From contig OY781919.1 in NCBI GenBank assembly GCA_963677215.1, forward strand, positions 3,534,001 through 3,598,000: a DNA stretch of 64,000 bases. Reading direction: 5' to 3'. Positions 52,501 to 60,790 of this stretch are shown here, piece by piece. The notes beneath the pieces were generated by a model that was not told the origin of the DNA, ran no database searches, and saw only the letters and a list, made by a program, of their open reading frames with translations. The stretch comes from G963676795 sp963677215. GTDB taxonomy: Bacteria > Desulfobacterota > Desulfuromonadia > Desulfuromonadales > Geopsychrobacteraceae. A program made the position numbers and the translations under genes. Position 1 is the stretch's first letter; every line of letters begins with the position of its first letter.

Positions 52501-52840
52501 GCATCCCGGCTTTACCAGCAAGGAAGTCACGGGCCTGCCGATGACTATCTGGCATGGGACCGGTTTGACCGGCCGTTACCGTTCCCGATTGAACAAACTC
52601 GACAAGCTGAAGAATATCTCCGCCCACACCACAGCCGAAGCAATACCAACCCTGTTTGTCGAGCATCACATGGAGCGAGCGTCGGGACTGGCTCTGATGG
52701 TGCGGACAATTGCACTGGAGACGCTGCCGGGATTCCTGTGTGATCCTTCCGGCCAGAAGATCCCTTGCCACATCTCCGATATCGAGCTCGGTTATCAGGC
52801 GGTAGTATTCTCTGACATTATCTGAACCGCCCATGCTCAT
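49538..52840 (-). CDS. DNA primase-helicase (CHC2 zinc finger, TOPRIM, SF3/DUF927-like ATPase)
   Basis: The 1100-residue product starts at an ATG at 52840, overlapping the RecD-like stop. A CHC2 zinc finger lies at about 40-85 (CNCPHH, GWYCFGCGVGGD). A TOPRIM-type region is near 295 (IIITEGVTDCIALM, TVYICQDNE). The C-terminal helicase/ATPase has Walker A GSAGSGKTTASK near 760, Walker B-like LIVLDNIE near 800, and a conserved TNATG-like NTTGIEPL. It probably primes and unwinds at the nearby repeat array. Confidence 0.88.
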   Translation of the reverse strand: MSMGGSDNVREYYRLITELDIGDVARDLLAGRITQESRQRLQCNCPHHQSQSRRSLHVMLDKQGWYCFGCGVGGDILQLVEFVQSGTVTAGQTGPMPDSHRQARDFLAGKAGMPPLSRYGLTQERLEQTENDRSFEIRVKDALTELARYYHQRLKENQEALTWLKEKYAISDETIDDLLIGFADNESGVIAALRSGEHGFSKRELSATGAFRPTSQDGLNPFFEKRIIFPYWSRGRVVFMIGRKTPWTPDANWEQGKYKKLPVHDEHQRPYVARFINNAVLFNEDCLLGKPDHIIITEGVTDCIALMQQGFPALSPVTVRIRAADWERLVPKMRGLKTVYICQDNEISEAGLKGALQTARTLAEHKIDTKLVTIPLNEPQQQARQELQERFNLTAAVGPRELAKLLEGHSAEDIREAETLLANAKIDVNDFFASGNGKTDFEGLLSFACTPVEFGIQSLPEDAPEEERNRQLEPVLAEISAHSPLEQSRLLKLVQERLGKAVPMATLKEQVRSVQQNRRDSAKKEKKKAKRLSGSPPGSCRARVDEVLIDTELENGAPDYTAAAEAAYDWFTANGAQFFHTQTGEPFMYFDNSIYWMDSPDRGRKRQYAAMLYKHTGMVPTSNGGRTFFEVLPSLAMIRGQVRDHFSWLHSDISNFTVYFNLNNQDHEIARITPDGIEILKNGGNADGIILDGSRKMKPLKFLKEASPEEADKLLVDLLINNMTCSQGDRFLILSWLTCFLLIDFSGTRPMTRFEGSAGSGKTTASKLISALLYGEPQHKKATDAANYTDGSQNPLIVLDNIEVKQMTEDLTTFMLTSITGIAKEKRKSGTDSETVTERTKCLLNTTGIEPLCGELSEIQSRSFVINFDIGNQGNDCFIESDVIAALQRNRDLIISALMKRTSEVLAMMKDGMRTQAMKLLHEALGNHDKRRCNEYLSLMYLMLLAGSSQDQIEQGMSTLAPAFKQQIQTINQTSRETARESNHTATALATLFKAWRTAVEADRKDMYNDRRVDHIQEFIARYQVQPEEDGCLKEVLSRELFVALKRVARDFGLRFEMDSSRQFAQRFANDLETIREAGFDVVISQKRYGTKLYTIQSVE

Positions 52841-55059
52841 AATGCCCCCGCACAAGCTGACTGCTCTTCAGGGCAATTCACATTGTTCAAGAGAATGGAA
52901 AGAAAGGTTTTGCGGTCATCCACCTGACATTTCTTGGCGCAATTACGGATGCCCCAACGGTCACCGAGCACAATCGCAGTCTTGCGGGCACGGGTAACTC
53001 CTGTGTACAGCAGGTTGCGGTGATGCATGAAGGAATGCGCCTTGTGGACCACCACGACAGCACAGGGAAACTCCGATCCCTGCGTTTTGTGGATCGTCAG
53101 CGCATAGGCCAGTTGGATGTCCTGAAGGTTCGGCGAACCTTTTTCAATCTCAAGCGCCACACCCTCGAAATTAATCAGCAGCGTGCCGTTTGGCAGAACA
53201 TCGACCACATGACCGATGGCTCCGTTCATGACGTTCAGGTCATAGTTGTTGCGTGTCTGAATGACCTTGTCGTGTTTGAGAAATGGTGACCGGCGGCCGG
53301 GCTGCGTTTCCGGGACATTCACGTTCCAGAGGCGTTTCTGGATAAGCCGCTGCAGATCTTCATTGAGCGATTTGGTTCCCAGCGGCCCTTTGTGGGTCGG
53401 GGTTAACACCTGCACATCTTTGATCAGATCAAACCCAAGGGCATCGAGTCGTTTTTCAAAAAGATCCAGCAGGAAGTTTCGGGCGGCACCCGGGTCAGTG
53501 AACTGGTCCGCCAGATACCAATCCCGGCAGCCCTGTGTACTGGCATCACTGGTCTTTCTGACTTCGCCTTTGAGAATGGCGGTGCTGTTTTCCTTCAACA
53601 CACCGGCCTGCCTGACCACCTTATCCAGAATAACCGTGGGGATGGCATTGGAGTGAATCAGATCCCGAAGGATATTTCCCGGCCCGACCGGCGGCAGCTG
53701 ATTATGGTCTCCCACAATGACAATGGCCGTTCTGGCAAAGTCCACCGCATTGAAAAGGTGCCAAGCCAGAGGAACATCCACCATGGAAAATTCATCGATG
53801 ATAAGAACGTCGGCATCGATTGGATTGTTGCTGTCTTTAGAAAAGGACTTGCCGTCATAGCCAAGCAGGCGATGGATGGTGGTTCCGGTGCGACCGCTCA
53901 CTTCCTCGAGTCTCTTGGCCGCTTTACCTGTCGGAGCGGAAAGAACCACCTCCAGATCGCACTCTTCACATACCGCGTTGATGACCGATACGGTGTAGCT
54001 CTTACCCGATCCGGCTCCACCGGAGATCAGGCTGATGGAGTGCTGCAAAGCAGAGTGAACCGCATCGAGCTGTTTTTCGTTGAGCGTTTCCGCCTGACGC
54101 AGAATCAGCTTCTGCAGGTTGCGGGTTGATTTGAAATGAGGGTTCGAGGCATTCGCCTTGGTGAAAATGGCGGCGATGTCCTTTTCCATTTTCAGGATAT
54201 CGGAAAGCGCCACCAGAAAACGTCCCGCGTGTGATTCACAGGAGAGCAGTCTTTCACTGATCAGGTTGTCCAGCGATGCTTCGATACGGATGCGGCTGTC
54301 CAGATTATCCATCACCAGCAGCAGATTGGCCTGATCAACAAGGTCCTCGTATTCGACCCAGCAGTTTCCCTGATCCAGCGCCTCGTGCATGCAGTACTGG
54401 ATACCGGCACGGATTCTTGGTGTGTGGTCTTTGGGCGTACCCAGCTTGCGGGCAATCTTGTCGACCTTCTTGAAGCCGAATCCCCGCAATTCCCGGATGA
54501 GGATGTAAGGATCGGCTTTTAGGATCTCCAGACAGTTGCCACCCAGCTTATCGACCAGCGTGGTCACCTGATGGTGGGTCAAACCAAAGGCGGAGAGCCA
54601 TGCCAAGACGGCATTGACGCTGCGGTTTTTGCACCATTCATCCTTCAGGCGATTGGCGGCATCGAGGGAAATTCTGGCTTTTGATGCGATGAGCTCCGGG
54701 GATTCAATCAGGGTCTCCTCGAAAGAATCGCCGAACTCTTCGACTATAAGGCGGGCTTTGGCAGGGCCAATCCCTTTGATGTCGGGGTGATTGGCCAGAT
54801 AATGAATCAATCCTTCCGGGTTCAGATCAAGATCGTGCTCCATGGCATCGACCTTGAACTGGCGACCATATTTCGGATGGGTGGCCCACGTCCCCAAAAG
54901 GACCACGGGCTGATTTTCACGGGCAAACAGGTTTCCGGCAAACTGGATTTCCTCTCCTGTGGCGGTGAGCAAACGGCCTGCTGAAAACTTTGGCCCGGCA
55001 TAATAAACTCTCTCTATTCTTCCCCGGAGTTTTGCCGGGGAGTTTGTTTTTCTTGGCAT
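52837..55059 (-). CDS. RecD-like (RecD2) SF1 DNA helicase
   Basis: The 740-residue protein has N-terminal helix-hairpin-helix repeats (GIGPAKARLIVEEFG, LRGFGFKKVDKIARKLG), Walker A SGGAGSGKSYTV near 350, IIDEFSMVD motif II, VGDHNQLPPVGPG motif III, and C-terminal QLAYALTIHKTQGSEF and LYTGVTRARK motifs. It is a 5'-3' helicase used in phage replication or repair. It overlaps the ERCC4 gene by 46 nt. Confidence 0.93.
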   Translation of the reverse strand: MPRKTNSPAKLRGRIERVYYAGPKFSAGRLLTATGEEIQFAGNLFARENQPVVLLGTWATHPKYGRQFKVDAMEHDLDLNPEGLIHYLANHPDIKGIGPAKARLIVEEFGDSFEETLIESPELIASKARISLDAANRLKDEWCKNRSVNAVLAWLSAFGLTHHQVTTLVDKLGGNCLEILKADPYILIRELRGFGFKKVDKIARKLGTPKDHTPRIRAGIQYCMHEALDQGNCWVEYEDLVDQANLLLVMDNLDSRIRIEASLDNLISERLLSCESHAGRFLVALSDILKMEKDIAAIFTKANASNPHFKSTRNLQKLILRQAETLNEKQLDAVHSALQHSISLISGGAGSGKSYTVSVINAVCEECDLEVVLSAPTGKAAKRLEEVSGRTGTTIHRLLGYDGKSFSKDSNNPIDADVLIIDEFSMVDVPLAWHLFNAVDFARTAIVIVGDHNQLPPVGPGNILRDLIHSNAIPTVILDKVVRQAGVLKENSTAILKGEVRKTSDASTQGCRDWYLADQFTDPGAARNFLLDLFEKRLDALGFDLIKDVQVLTPTHKGPLGTKSLNEDLQRLIQKRLWNVNVPETQPGRRSPFLKHDKVIQTRNNYDLNVMNGAIGHVVDVLPNGTLLINFEGVALEIEKGSPNLQDIQLAYALTIHKTQGSEFPCAVVVVHKAHSFMHHRNLLYTGVTRARKTAIVLGDRWGIRNCAKKCQVDDRKTFLSILLNNVNCPEEQSACAGAL

Positions 55060-55484
55060 TGAGCGAACCTCCGGTGAAAGCGCATTAAAAACTCTTCAAC
55101 AAACCGGCAGGCTGCCTGACGGTCTGAACAGAAATAAACGGGCACACCGAAGTCGATGATGATGGAGGCGATGGTTCCTATGAGGGCGTTTGGATGGGCG
55201 TCGCTCTGGTAGCAGGCCCCGAGAATATCCCGGTAATTGGCCTCAACGACGACACAGGCCGCTTCATAATGTCGGAGCTTTTCCAGCTCCTTGTGAAAAC
55301 GCTTTCGGCCTCGGATGATGGTGGAAACAAAATCCGCCATGGACTTCCTTTCCACCGCCACCCGGGTCTCGAATCCCTCGATGGAGTAATCTCCCGCCGG
55401 GAGGGCCTTACGGACTGATGCGACTGACTCCGAATCAAATCCGTAAGGCTCCTGTTCCCGGGTATCAACGACAACGGTAACCAT
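55014..55484 (-). CDS. ERCC4-type nuclease
   Basis: The 156-residue product from an ATG at 55484 (GAGGAC upstream) has VVVDTREQEPYGF and AVERKSMADFVSTI, the catalytic V-D-T-R-E and E-R-K-S elements of the XPF/ERCC4 nuclease family. No HhH domain follows. It would cleave branched or flapped DNA in recombination. It is part of the replication-recombination operon. Confidence 0.9.
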   Translation of the reverse strand: MVTVVVDTREQEPYGFDSESVASVRKALPAGDYSIEGFETRVAVERKSMADFVSTIIRGRKRFHKELEKLRHYEAACVVVEANYRDILGACYQSDAHPNALIGTIASIIIDFGVPVYFCSDRQAACRFVEEFLMRFHRRFAQCQEKQTPRQNSGEE

Positions 55485-55492
55485 GCCCGTCC

Positions 55493-55972
55493 TCAAAACG
55501 GAATCATGTCGTCTACATCGTGACCGGCCGACGGTGCTGCGGCGTCTTCATCCGAAAGCACAATCCGGCGGTTGAAGTAGATGTTCTCGAATTCGTTTTT
55601 CGTGCGCTTGGTCACCTCGAGCCCGACATCCAGAAGGGTTTCCAGTTTGCCCGGGAGATCGGAGAGTTTGTCCATCTGCAGGCCGCAGGTATAGAGATCC
55701 TGCTTGAGCCATTTCACATTGTCCTTGCTGGCAATGACGTTGTTACGCCACAGCAGACGGCCTTTATGGGTGGGACCCAGAATCTTCAGTGCCCACTTGA
55801 GCATGGGATTGCCGGAAGTTTCCGAACGGGTCAGTTCCACACGATCGACCTTGACCTGATATTTCCCGTCGGGAACAGATTCAAAGTCCTTTTCTTCAAC
55901 ATCCGCAGAAACGAAATCATCGTCGAACTGCGCGAGGTCCATGGTGTCATCGTTATTCCAACTCATTGTCAT
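55493..55972 (-). CDS. DUF669-like single-stranded DNA-binding protein
   Basis: The 159-residue protein fits the DUF669 phage family: N-terminal acidic helix, VPDGKYQVKVDRVELTRSETSGNPMLKWALKIL, then a beta core. It ends in an acidic DVDDMIPF, similar to the C-terminal tip of bacterial SSB that recruits partners. It sits between nuclease and RecA-like ATPase genes, where an SSB is common. Confidence 0.85.
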   Translation of the reverse strand: MTMSWNNDDTMDLAQFDDDFVSADVEEKDFESVPDGKYQVKVDRVELTRSETSGNPMLKWALKILGPTHKGRLLWRNNVIASKDNVKWLKQDLYTCGLQMDKLSDLPGKLETLLDVGLEVTKRTKNEFENIYFNRRIVLSDEDAAAPSAGHDVDDMIPF

Positions 55973-56742
55973 TACTCCTTATTTTGAGGTTTAGCCGTTG
56001 TGGCTGGCTCCGACTTTGTCCGGGCGGCACTCACCGCTGAACCGGCAGCCGTTTGATTGAAAGCTTTCAGGAAGGTTGGGAAATCCAGAGGGATCATCTC
56101 CGGAAGTCGGCCGGTACGGTCTCCGGCGTCGTAATTGGGGCTTGGTTTGGTGCGCATCACCCGCTGATACATGGGCTTGCCGTCGTCACCGGTTTTCATG
56201 TCCAGATCACAGAACAGGATCAGGTCCACCAGACCGGTCACCAGCTTGCGGGCCTTGTCCGGCAGAGTCGGCACGATGCGTGTGTGCTTCCCGGTGCGTG
56301 TTTCGATGTCACGCTCGTGGGAATGGGAAATGAGGATCAGGCCGTATGGCAGAAATGCCAGTTTGTTGAGAACGCGCTGAAACTCATTGTTGATGAGGGC
56401 ATAGCCTTTGCCGTATCCAAGATCGGACTCATGCTCAATCTTGAACTTCTTGCAGACATAATCCGCACACATGCGATAGGCGTTATCCACCGTGTCGATG
56501 ACGATGGTTTTGAAGTCGTGTTTGCCATCGGCAATCTCGGCACACGCCTGCAGAAGGTCGTCCCAGCAGGTAATGGGCGCTTCGAACACTTCGAGGGCGT
56601 TCAAGCCGGGTTCCGTGGCGAGAAACAGGGCGTTTTCCGCGTGGGAGCACCACGTGCTCTTGCCGATTTTGCTCGGACCGTAAACCAGTGCGGTCAGGTC
56701 GTTCAGGGTTGCTTTCGGTTTGGTTTTGCTTTTTGGAAGCAT
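55972..56742 (-). CDS. RecA-like ATPase (Sak4/AAA_24-type phage recombinase)
   Basis: The 256-residue protein has Walker A LVYGPSKIGKSTW, Walker B-like FKTIVIDTVDNAYRM, and LPYGLILISHSHERDI; these features fit AAA_24 / Sak4 single-strand annealing recombinase ATPases that partner SSB-like DUF669 proteins. The start has AAGGAG. A role in DNA strand annealing or repair is inferred. Confidence 0.85.
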   Translation of the reverse strand: MLPKSKTKPKATLNDLTALVYGPSKIGKSTWCSHAENALFLATEPGLNALEVFEAPITCWDDLLQACAEIADGKHDFKTIVIDTVDNAYRMCADYVCKKFKIEHESDLGYGKGYALINNEFQRVLNKLAFLPYGLILISHSHERDIETRTGKHTRIVPTLPDKARKLVTGLVDLILFCDLDMKTGDDGKPMYQRVMRTKPSPNYDAGDRTGRLPEMIPLDFPTFLKAFNQTAAGSAVSAARTKSEPATTAKPQNKE

Positions 56743-56767
56743 GATTTATCTCCTTGTATGGTTTGGG

Positions 56768-57784
56768 TTAAAAAACAGGGGCAGCATCTTCACTTGCTCC
56801 ATCCCGCAGCTCTTCGTGCGGGAGCACCCGTTGGTAATGGTTTTCAATGACGTTGGGGTTCTCACCGCTCCGGCACAGCGGGAAGTAGGGACAGGCGCGT
56901 CCATACTGAAAACAGAAGGCCGTATTGCGGTAGAAGGTGTTGCGGCGGCGGGCATCCAGCATGGCTTTGGATAGTTCCCAAAGCTCACTGCGCAGCTCGT
57001 CGAATTGATCGCGGGAGATGTAGAGCACCTCCCGGTGAAACATGCCGGGTTCGAGGTATTTGTCTTTGAGTCGCTGCTGGAAGGCATCATCCGGCTCGGG
57101 CATCTTGCGCTTGGCGCTGCTCTTGCCGGTTTTGGATTTGGCGATCAGCTCGGCACGGCGGGTTTCAAACTCAGCTTCTGTTTCACCTTTGCTCTGGCGC
57201 AGTTTGGCTTTGACCAGCACGTTGTAGATGATGCCAGAGATACGGATGCCGAGGGTCTGCTCCAGATACCACGCATAAATGATGATCTGAAAATCAGTCC
57301 AAAGCCGTTCCAGATAACCGGCATCGATTTGTGAGGCGGTCTTGTGCTCCAGCAGGAAGTATTGGCCATCCTGCTTGACCAGACCGTCGACCTTGCCAGC
57401 CAGCACGAAACTTCTCGATGCGGCGTTGGTATCCGGATTGACGATGGGGCCTTCGAAGGTCTTCTCCAGAGCGACCACGTCAAAATCCTCGACGGGATAC
57501 TGCTCCGAATACGAACTCATCATGGCGGTGGCCAGATGCCAGTCCGCGAGCTGATGGTCATCCTGTGCCCGGTTGGCATAGACCTGATCGATGTGTTCGA
57601 GAACCTTTTCGAGTTCCCGCTGGCCATGCCAGATTTCAAGACAGTCGTGAATGACTGATCCGAAAGCCAGGTTGTGATCCCGCTCCAGAGGAACAAGGTC
57701 CCTCAGGTAGCGGTATTCACAAGCCTTGCGGCAATTGCGGAAGAGCCGCCACATGGAATACGTGGTGGTCATCAATTCGCTCAT
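56768..57784 (-). CDS. PD-(D/E)XK nuclease (Cas4/RecB-like)
   Basis: The 338-residue product from an ATG at 57784 overlaps the upstream stop (ATGA). N-terminal MWRLFRNCRKACEYRYLRDL, GSVIHDCLE, KVDGLVKQDGQYFLLEHKTASQID (the D-x(n)-E-x-K core), and a C-terminal cysteine (RACPYFPLC) resemble Cas4/AddB-type exonucleases, some with an iron-sulfur cluster. It probably works with the RecA-like ATPase in recombination. Confidence 0.85.
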   Translation of the reverse strand: MSELMTTTYSMWRLFRNCRKACEYRYLRDLVPLERDHNLAFGSVIHDCLEIWHGQRELEKVLEHIDQVYANRAQDDHQLADWHLATAMMSSYSEQYPVEDFDVVALEKTFEGPIVNPDTNAASRSFVLAGKVDGLVKQDGQYFLLEHKTASQIDAGYLERLWTDFQIIIYAWYLEQTLGIRISGIIYNVLVKAKLRQSKGETEAEFETRRAELIAKSKTGKSSAKRKMPEPDDAFQQRLKDKYLEPGMFHREVLYISRDQFDELRSELWELSKAMLDARRRNTFYRNTAFCFQYGRACPYFPLCRSGENPNVIENHYQRVLPHEELRDGASEDAAPVF

Positions 57785-58101
57785 ACCGCCACCTCCATTG
57801 CTGAAGGTGCCTTTGCATTGCAGGCGCATCCGCTACCGGCGGGTTCACGGTCGATCATTACAGCTCGTTCGCCGTACTCCTTGGTGGCGAATCCGGTAAA
57901 GATGCTCGCCAGATCACCGCCGACCTTGGTCGCTGCGTCGATAAAGCAGGTGCGGTTCTGTTTATCCAGATTGAAGCGGGATTCCATCCTCACTCTGGAG
58001 TGTCCATACATGCTTTCCACAGCCAGCAACGCCAGCATGAAGGTATCTTCCAAGTCCTGAGCCGGGACCGACTGATCAAAGCGATACTTGTAAGTTTCCA
58101 T
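57781..58101 (-). CDS. small protein, first gene of the replication operon
   Basis: The 106-residue protein contains ESMYGHSRVRMESRFNLDKQNRTCFIDAATKVGGDLASIFTGF and a C-terminal GSGCACN tail. No family recognised. It is the first gene behind promoter copy I and overlaps the nuclease gene, so it is cotranslated; possible adaptor or regulator of replication. Confidence 0.68.
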   Translation of the reverse strand: METYKYRFDQSVPAQDLEDTFMLALLAVESMYGHSRVRMESRFNLDKQNRTCFIDAATKVGGDLASIFTGFATKEYGERAVMIDREPAGSGCACNAKAPSAMEVAV

Positions 58102-58174
58102 TGTTAATCTCCTGTTGTTTCTCAGGTTTTCTGTTTACCGAGGCCCCGGTCGTCCGCTTCATGCGGCACGATGC

Positions 58175-58205
58175 TTACTTACCGGAACCCCGGGCGATGC
58201 GTCGG
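58175..58205 (-). promoter_or_regulatory. CCGAC-N15-CCGGTAAGTAA promoter, copy I
   Basis: CCGAC is at 58201-58205 and CCGGTAAGTAA at 58175-58185, with a 15-nt spacer. It starts four nt past the sigma factor stop and would drive the whole replication-recombination operon (58101 to 49538). Confidence 0.8.
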
Positions 58206-58209
58206 TCGA

Positions 58210-58794
58210 TCAGAGGTATTCTTCCAATCCGCCATCCCGGAATGCGTCCCGCAGCTTGGTCAGTTTTCCGTAGAGGGTGCTGCGCGGAACGCCCATCTCC
58301 CTTGCGATTTCAGCCATGTTGCTCGACTGCAGTTTTTCGCAGAGGTCCTGCAGGTCTTCCGGTAGAGCAGCAATGACCCGTTCGAGGTCGAAGCGGATGT
58401 CGTTCTGCCGTTGCTCGTTGGTGTCACGGCCGTGATGTCCCATCTGTCCATCACTGCAGACCTGCTCGATACGCTCGGCGGAATCGTTATCTCCGCCCGG
58501 AATGGGATCGTTGAGAGAGGCGGTGCATTTGCGCCAGTCCCGGCATTGCGCGAAACGTGCTTCCAGAATGGTCGAGATCCGCCGCTCAACGATGCGGGTC
58601 ATGAAGGTTGTCTTTTTGCCCTTGGCTGGATTGAAGTGCTTCATTCTGCCCAGCAGATCGATCATCAGTTCCTGCTCGAGATCCTGCCGGTCGTCTTCTG
58701 TCAGTCCTGCTTTGCCCACCAGTTGTCTTGCTTTGTGCCGAATAAGGTCTGCGGCATAGCCATCGATGCCGTCATAGGAATTTCGATAAAACAT
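58210..58794 (-). CDS. sigma-70-family (ECF-like) RNA polymerase sigma factor
   Basis: The 194-residue protein has region 2 at about 12-82 (DDRQDLEQELMIDLLGRMKHF then KKTTFMTRIVERRI) and region 4 at about 136-188 (ALPEDLQDLCEKLQSSNMAEIAREMGVPRSTLYGKLTKL, a clear recognition helix). There is no region 1 or 3, as in ECF sigma factors. It is the only sigma gene in the window and lies between promoter copies J and I. Its Shine-Dalgarno is inside a perfect hairpin. It is the natural candidate to recognise the CCGAC-N15 promoters (inference). Confidence 0.88.
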   Translation of the reverse strand: MFYRNSYDGIDGYAADLIRHKARQLVGKAGLTEDDRQDLEQELMIDLLGRMKHFNPAKGKKTTFMTRIVERRISTILEARFAQCRDWRKCTASLNDPIPGGDNDSAERIEQVCSDGQMGHHGRDTNEQRQNDIRFDLERVIAALPEDLQDLCEKLQSSNMAEIAREMGVPRSTLYGKLTKLRDAFRDGGLEEYL

Positions 58795-59009
58795 TTGGTC
58801 CTCCTCGGAGCGAGGAGGAGCACCGCGTGGGTGTCGGCACGGGCCGGAAACAGAGGAAGGAGCTGATCCAACAAGCGGAGTGTCGCAGGTTCGCCTTTTC
58901 TGCCACCTGCCGTGCTGATAAACACACGGTCAGGTTTGGCTCGGCGACACCCACAACAGCCTCCGCCTTGCGTCCAGCTTGTTGTCGAAGTGTCTAAATT
59001 CTCAGTTTG
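58795..59009 (-). promoter_or_regulatory. structured 5' leader of the sigma gene
   Basis: The leader contains (i) a 9-bp perfect hairpin with a 3-nt loop at 58799-58819, TCCTCCTCG/CGAGGAGGA, that pairs the AGGAGGA Shine-Dalgarno; (ii) long-range arms GTGGGTGTCG (from 58945-58954) and CGACACCCAC (from 58827-58836) spanning 128 nt; and (iii) a segment at 58945-59003 resembling the leader at 63686-63738. This argues for regulated translation. The trigger is unknown. Confidence 0.62.
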
Positions 59010-59336
59010 TTATGCTGCCCGTTCCTCGATGCGGATCAGGAATGGCAGCCCATGCTTGATTTCAAGATGACGGATGATTCCATCACCCATGCCGGTCAGG
59101 TGTTCGATAAGCGCGAGCACTTCCTGCTTCAGGGTGAAGTCATCCTTGGCCAGCTCCGGACGGTTACCGTTCTGGCCGCCCAGTTTGATTTCGCGCTCGA
59201 TGATGGTGTCTGCGGTGAGTTCGGGATTACCGCCCACGACCGGTATGTGGGAAATGCGCCCGAAGTTGATTTGCTGCATCAGCTTGATGAGCTTTTGCTG
59301 CGGCTCGTTTAGTTCTGTCTTCTTGATCTGGTTCAT
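59010..59336 (-). CDS. hypothetical protein upstream of sigma gene
   Basis: The 108-residue protein (NFGRISHIPVVGGNPELTADTIIEREIKLGGQNG, then a short helix) has an AAAGGAGG site. No family recognised with confidence. Similar small proteins often occur near phage recombinase modules. It is leftward, in the same direction as the sigma gene, with a long untranslated gap between them. Confidence 0.65.
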   Translation of the reverse strand: MNQIKKTELNEPQQKLIKLMQQINFGRISHIPVVGGNPELTADTIIEREIKLGGQNGNRPELAKDDFTLKQEVLALIEHLTGMGDGIIRHLEIKHGLPFLIRIEERAA

Positions 59337-59444
59337 GCCGAACCTCCTTTGTTAAGGACCTCCCGGAAGACAGGTCCGGCATGATTTCTCCGGGTGAGGT
59401 CGTGAACGATTTTCTGTTCACCAGACCTGTCACCCTTCTTTGGC

Positions 59445-59590
59445 GAAATTTCGTTGGACCACTGAAATTTCACCCGATGCGGATGTGCTTGGATTGGCTA
59501 ATGCCTTGAATTTGAGGGGGATTTGGTTGAATGATGCGGGGAAATATTTTTTAACTTTTTTTGCCTGCCCTCAGTGAAATTTCGTTGGAC
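59445..59590. repeat. GAAATTTC operator-like repeats
   Basis: GAAATTTCGTTGGAC occurs exactly at 59445-59459 and 59576-59590, and the palindrome GAAATTTC again at 59464-59471. The gap 59337-59727 is AT-rich and has no other gene. A repressor or activator binding array for the flanking divergent genes is plausible. Confidence 0.5.
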
Positions 59591-59606
59591 TCACTCGTCA
59601 GGGCAT

Positions 59607-59632
59607 AAAAAAAGCCGACACAAAGGTCGGCT
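59607..59632 (-). terminator. intrinsic terminator (leftward)
   Basis: On the minus strand AGCCGAC and GTCGGCT arms (59613-59619 and 59626-59632) are followed by seven T residues. It would stop leftward transcripts from the recombinase unit, and so isolates the cargo gene. Confidence 0.8.
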
Positions 59633-59644
59633 GAAAGAGAGCAA

Positions 59645-59676
59645 GCGTTGACTAACGATTATCAACGCCTATTTTA
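59645..59676 (+). promoter_or_regulatory. probable promoter of cargo gene with palindrome
   Basis: TTGACT at 59648-59653 with TATTTT at 59670-59675 (16-bp spacing) forms a sigma-70-like promoter for the rightward gene. The inverted repeat GCGTTGA-N10-TCAACGC (59645-59668) covers the -35 box, suggesting repressor control. Confidence 0.55.
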
Positions 59677-59727
59677 GATAGATTGATTCATACGGCGTAA
59701 AAACAAACAGATTTCATAGGTATATAC

Positions 59728-60774
59728 ATGGATAATAGTTTAATTCCTCAAATCAGAAGATTGGGATTCAATATTGAATCCTTCGATAATACATTCTCCT
59801 TATCGCGATGCGATCGACTCGTCATTCCCAACACAAATCTCCGTGATGCAATTCTTGACAAAACAGAGAACACTTACGGGAAGACAGTCTTAAAAATGTC
59901 TCTGTCGCCAGAGCATTATGTTCGCTACAAAAACGGAACATTGTCGTCCATGGTTAAAGGTAGCGGGGGTATCTCCGGGCACCAAGGGCACGAAGAGCTG
60001 TGTCTTGCCAATATTGTTGATAACATCTTTTATGAGGTGAGTTACTACTACACCGAATGTGTACTAAGAGAATTCCATAGCTTTGCAGATCAAATGCTTA
60101 ATTCTGTGGCAGAAATGAATAATGCACTTCAAAACACGCTGTTCTTTCAACATCATCGGGATCAAATTAATCATTTGGAGACGATACGAGATTTTTTAGG
60201 TGAGGTGTTTGAGGATCTTGCCGATATTTCGAGTTCTAAACAGCGGTGTGATGCATATTTGCGGCAAATGATAGATATGCGCTTCAATGTCATGAAGGTC
60301 TACAATTACCTTATACAAAAAATGTGGGATTCCGTTAAAAATCTGTCCGCTAAAGATTTTTCTGGAAGGTATCAGAATATTTACGACCCCAATTCGATTT
60401 CTAATGACTACATGCTCTGCCGACAAGCAATAGGTTGCTATACAATCTGCGCGACCTTAGAGCACGTATTATCAGGAAGCATTGATGAAAGAAGCACGAA
60501 GAAAGTAGTCAACAAGGTCGAGTCATTTTTAGCTAAGTTTAATGAAGTTGATAAAGCATTAAAGGACTGCCTTTTTCAGCGCAGTTACGAAAATGGCCAA
60601 TGGGATTGGTGGCGAACATTTCAAGAAAATCAGTATCGAAATGACGAAAGCCAGCATATCCAATGGTTCATCGAACAGTGTATTAACAACCCAAGTTTTG
60701 AAGTTCAGAAAATTAAAGCACTCTTTTCGCGGAGCAAGAATCTTCTGGAAAACATCGTAATTGAGCCGGAGTAG
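59728..60774 (+). CDS. unknown AT-rich cargo (moron) protein
   Basis: The 348-residue protein is encoded by markedly more AT-rich DNA than its neighbours, on the opposite strand, and is flanked by terminators (59607 and 60791). The sequence is helix-rich (SFADQMLNSVAEMNNALQNT, FEDLADISSSKQRCDAYLRQMI) with several Trp in the C-terminal third. No signal peptide, TM or known motif was recognised. These traits fit a horizontally acquired cargo gene. A host-benefit or anti-phage function is possible but unproved. Confidence 0.75.
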   Translation: MDNSLIPQIRRLGFNIESFDNTFSLSRCDRLVIPNTNLRDAILDKTENTYGKTVLKMSLSPEHYVRYKNGTLSSMVKGSGGISGHQGHEELCLANIVDNIFYEVSYYYTECVLREFHSFADQMLNSVAEMNNALQNTLFFQHHRDQINHLETIRDFLGEVFEDLADISSSKQRCDAYLRQMIDMRFNVMKVYNYLIQKMWDSVKNLSAKDFSGRYQNIYDPNSISNDYMLCRQAIGCYTICATLEHVLSGSIDERSTKKVVNKVESFLAKFNEVDKALKDCLFQRSYENGQWDWWRTFQENQYRNDESQHIQWFIEQCINNPSFEVQKIKALFSRSKNLLENIVIEPE

Positions 60775-60790
60775 ACTTCTTTGCAGTGAA

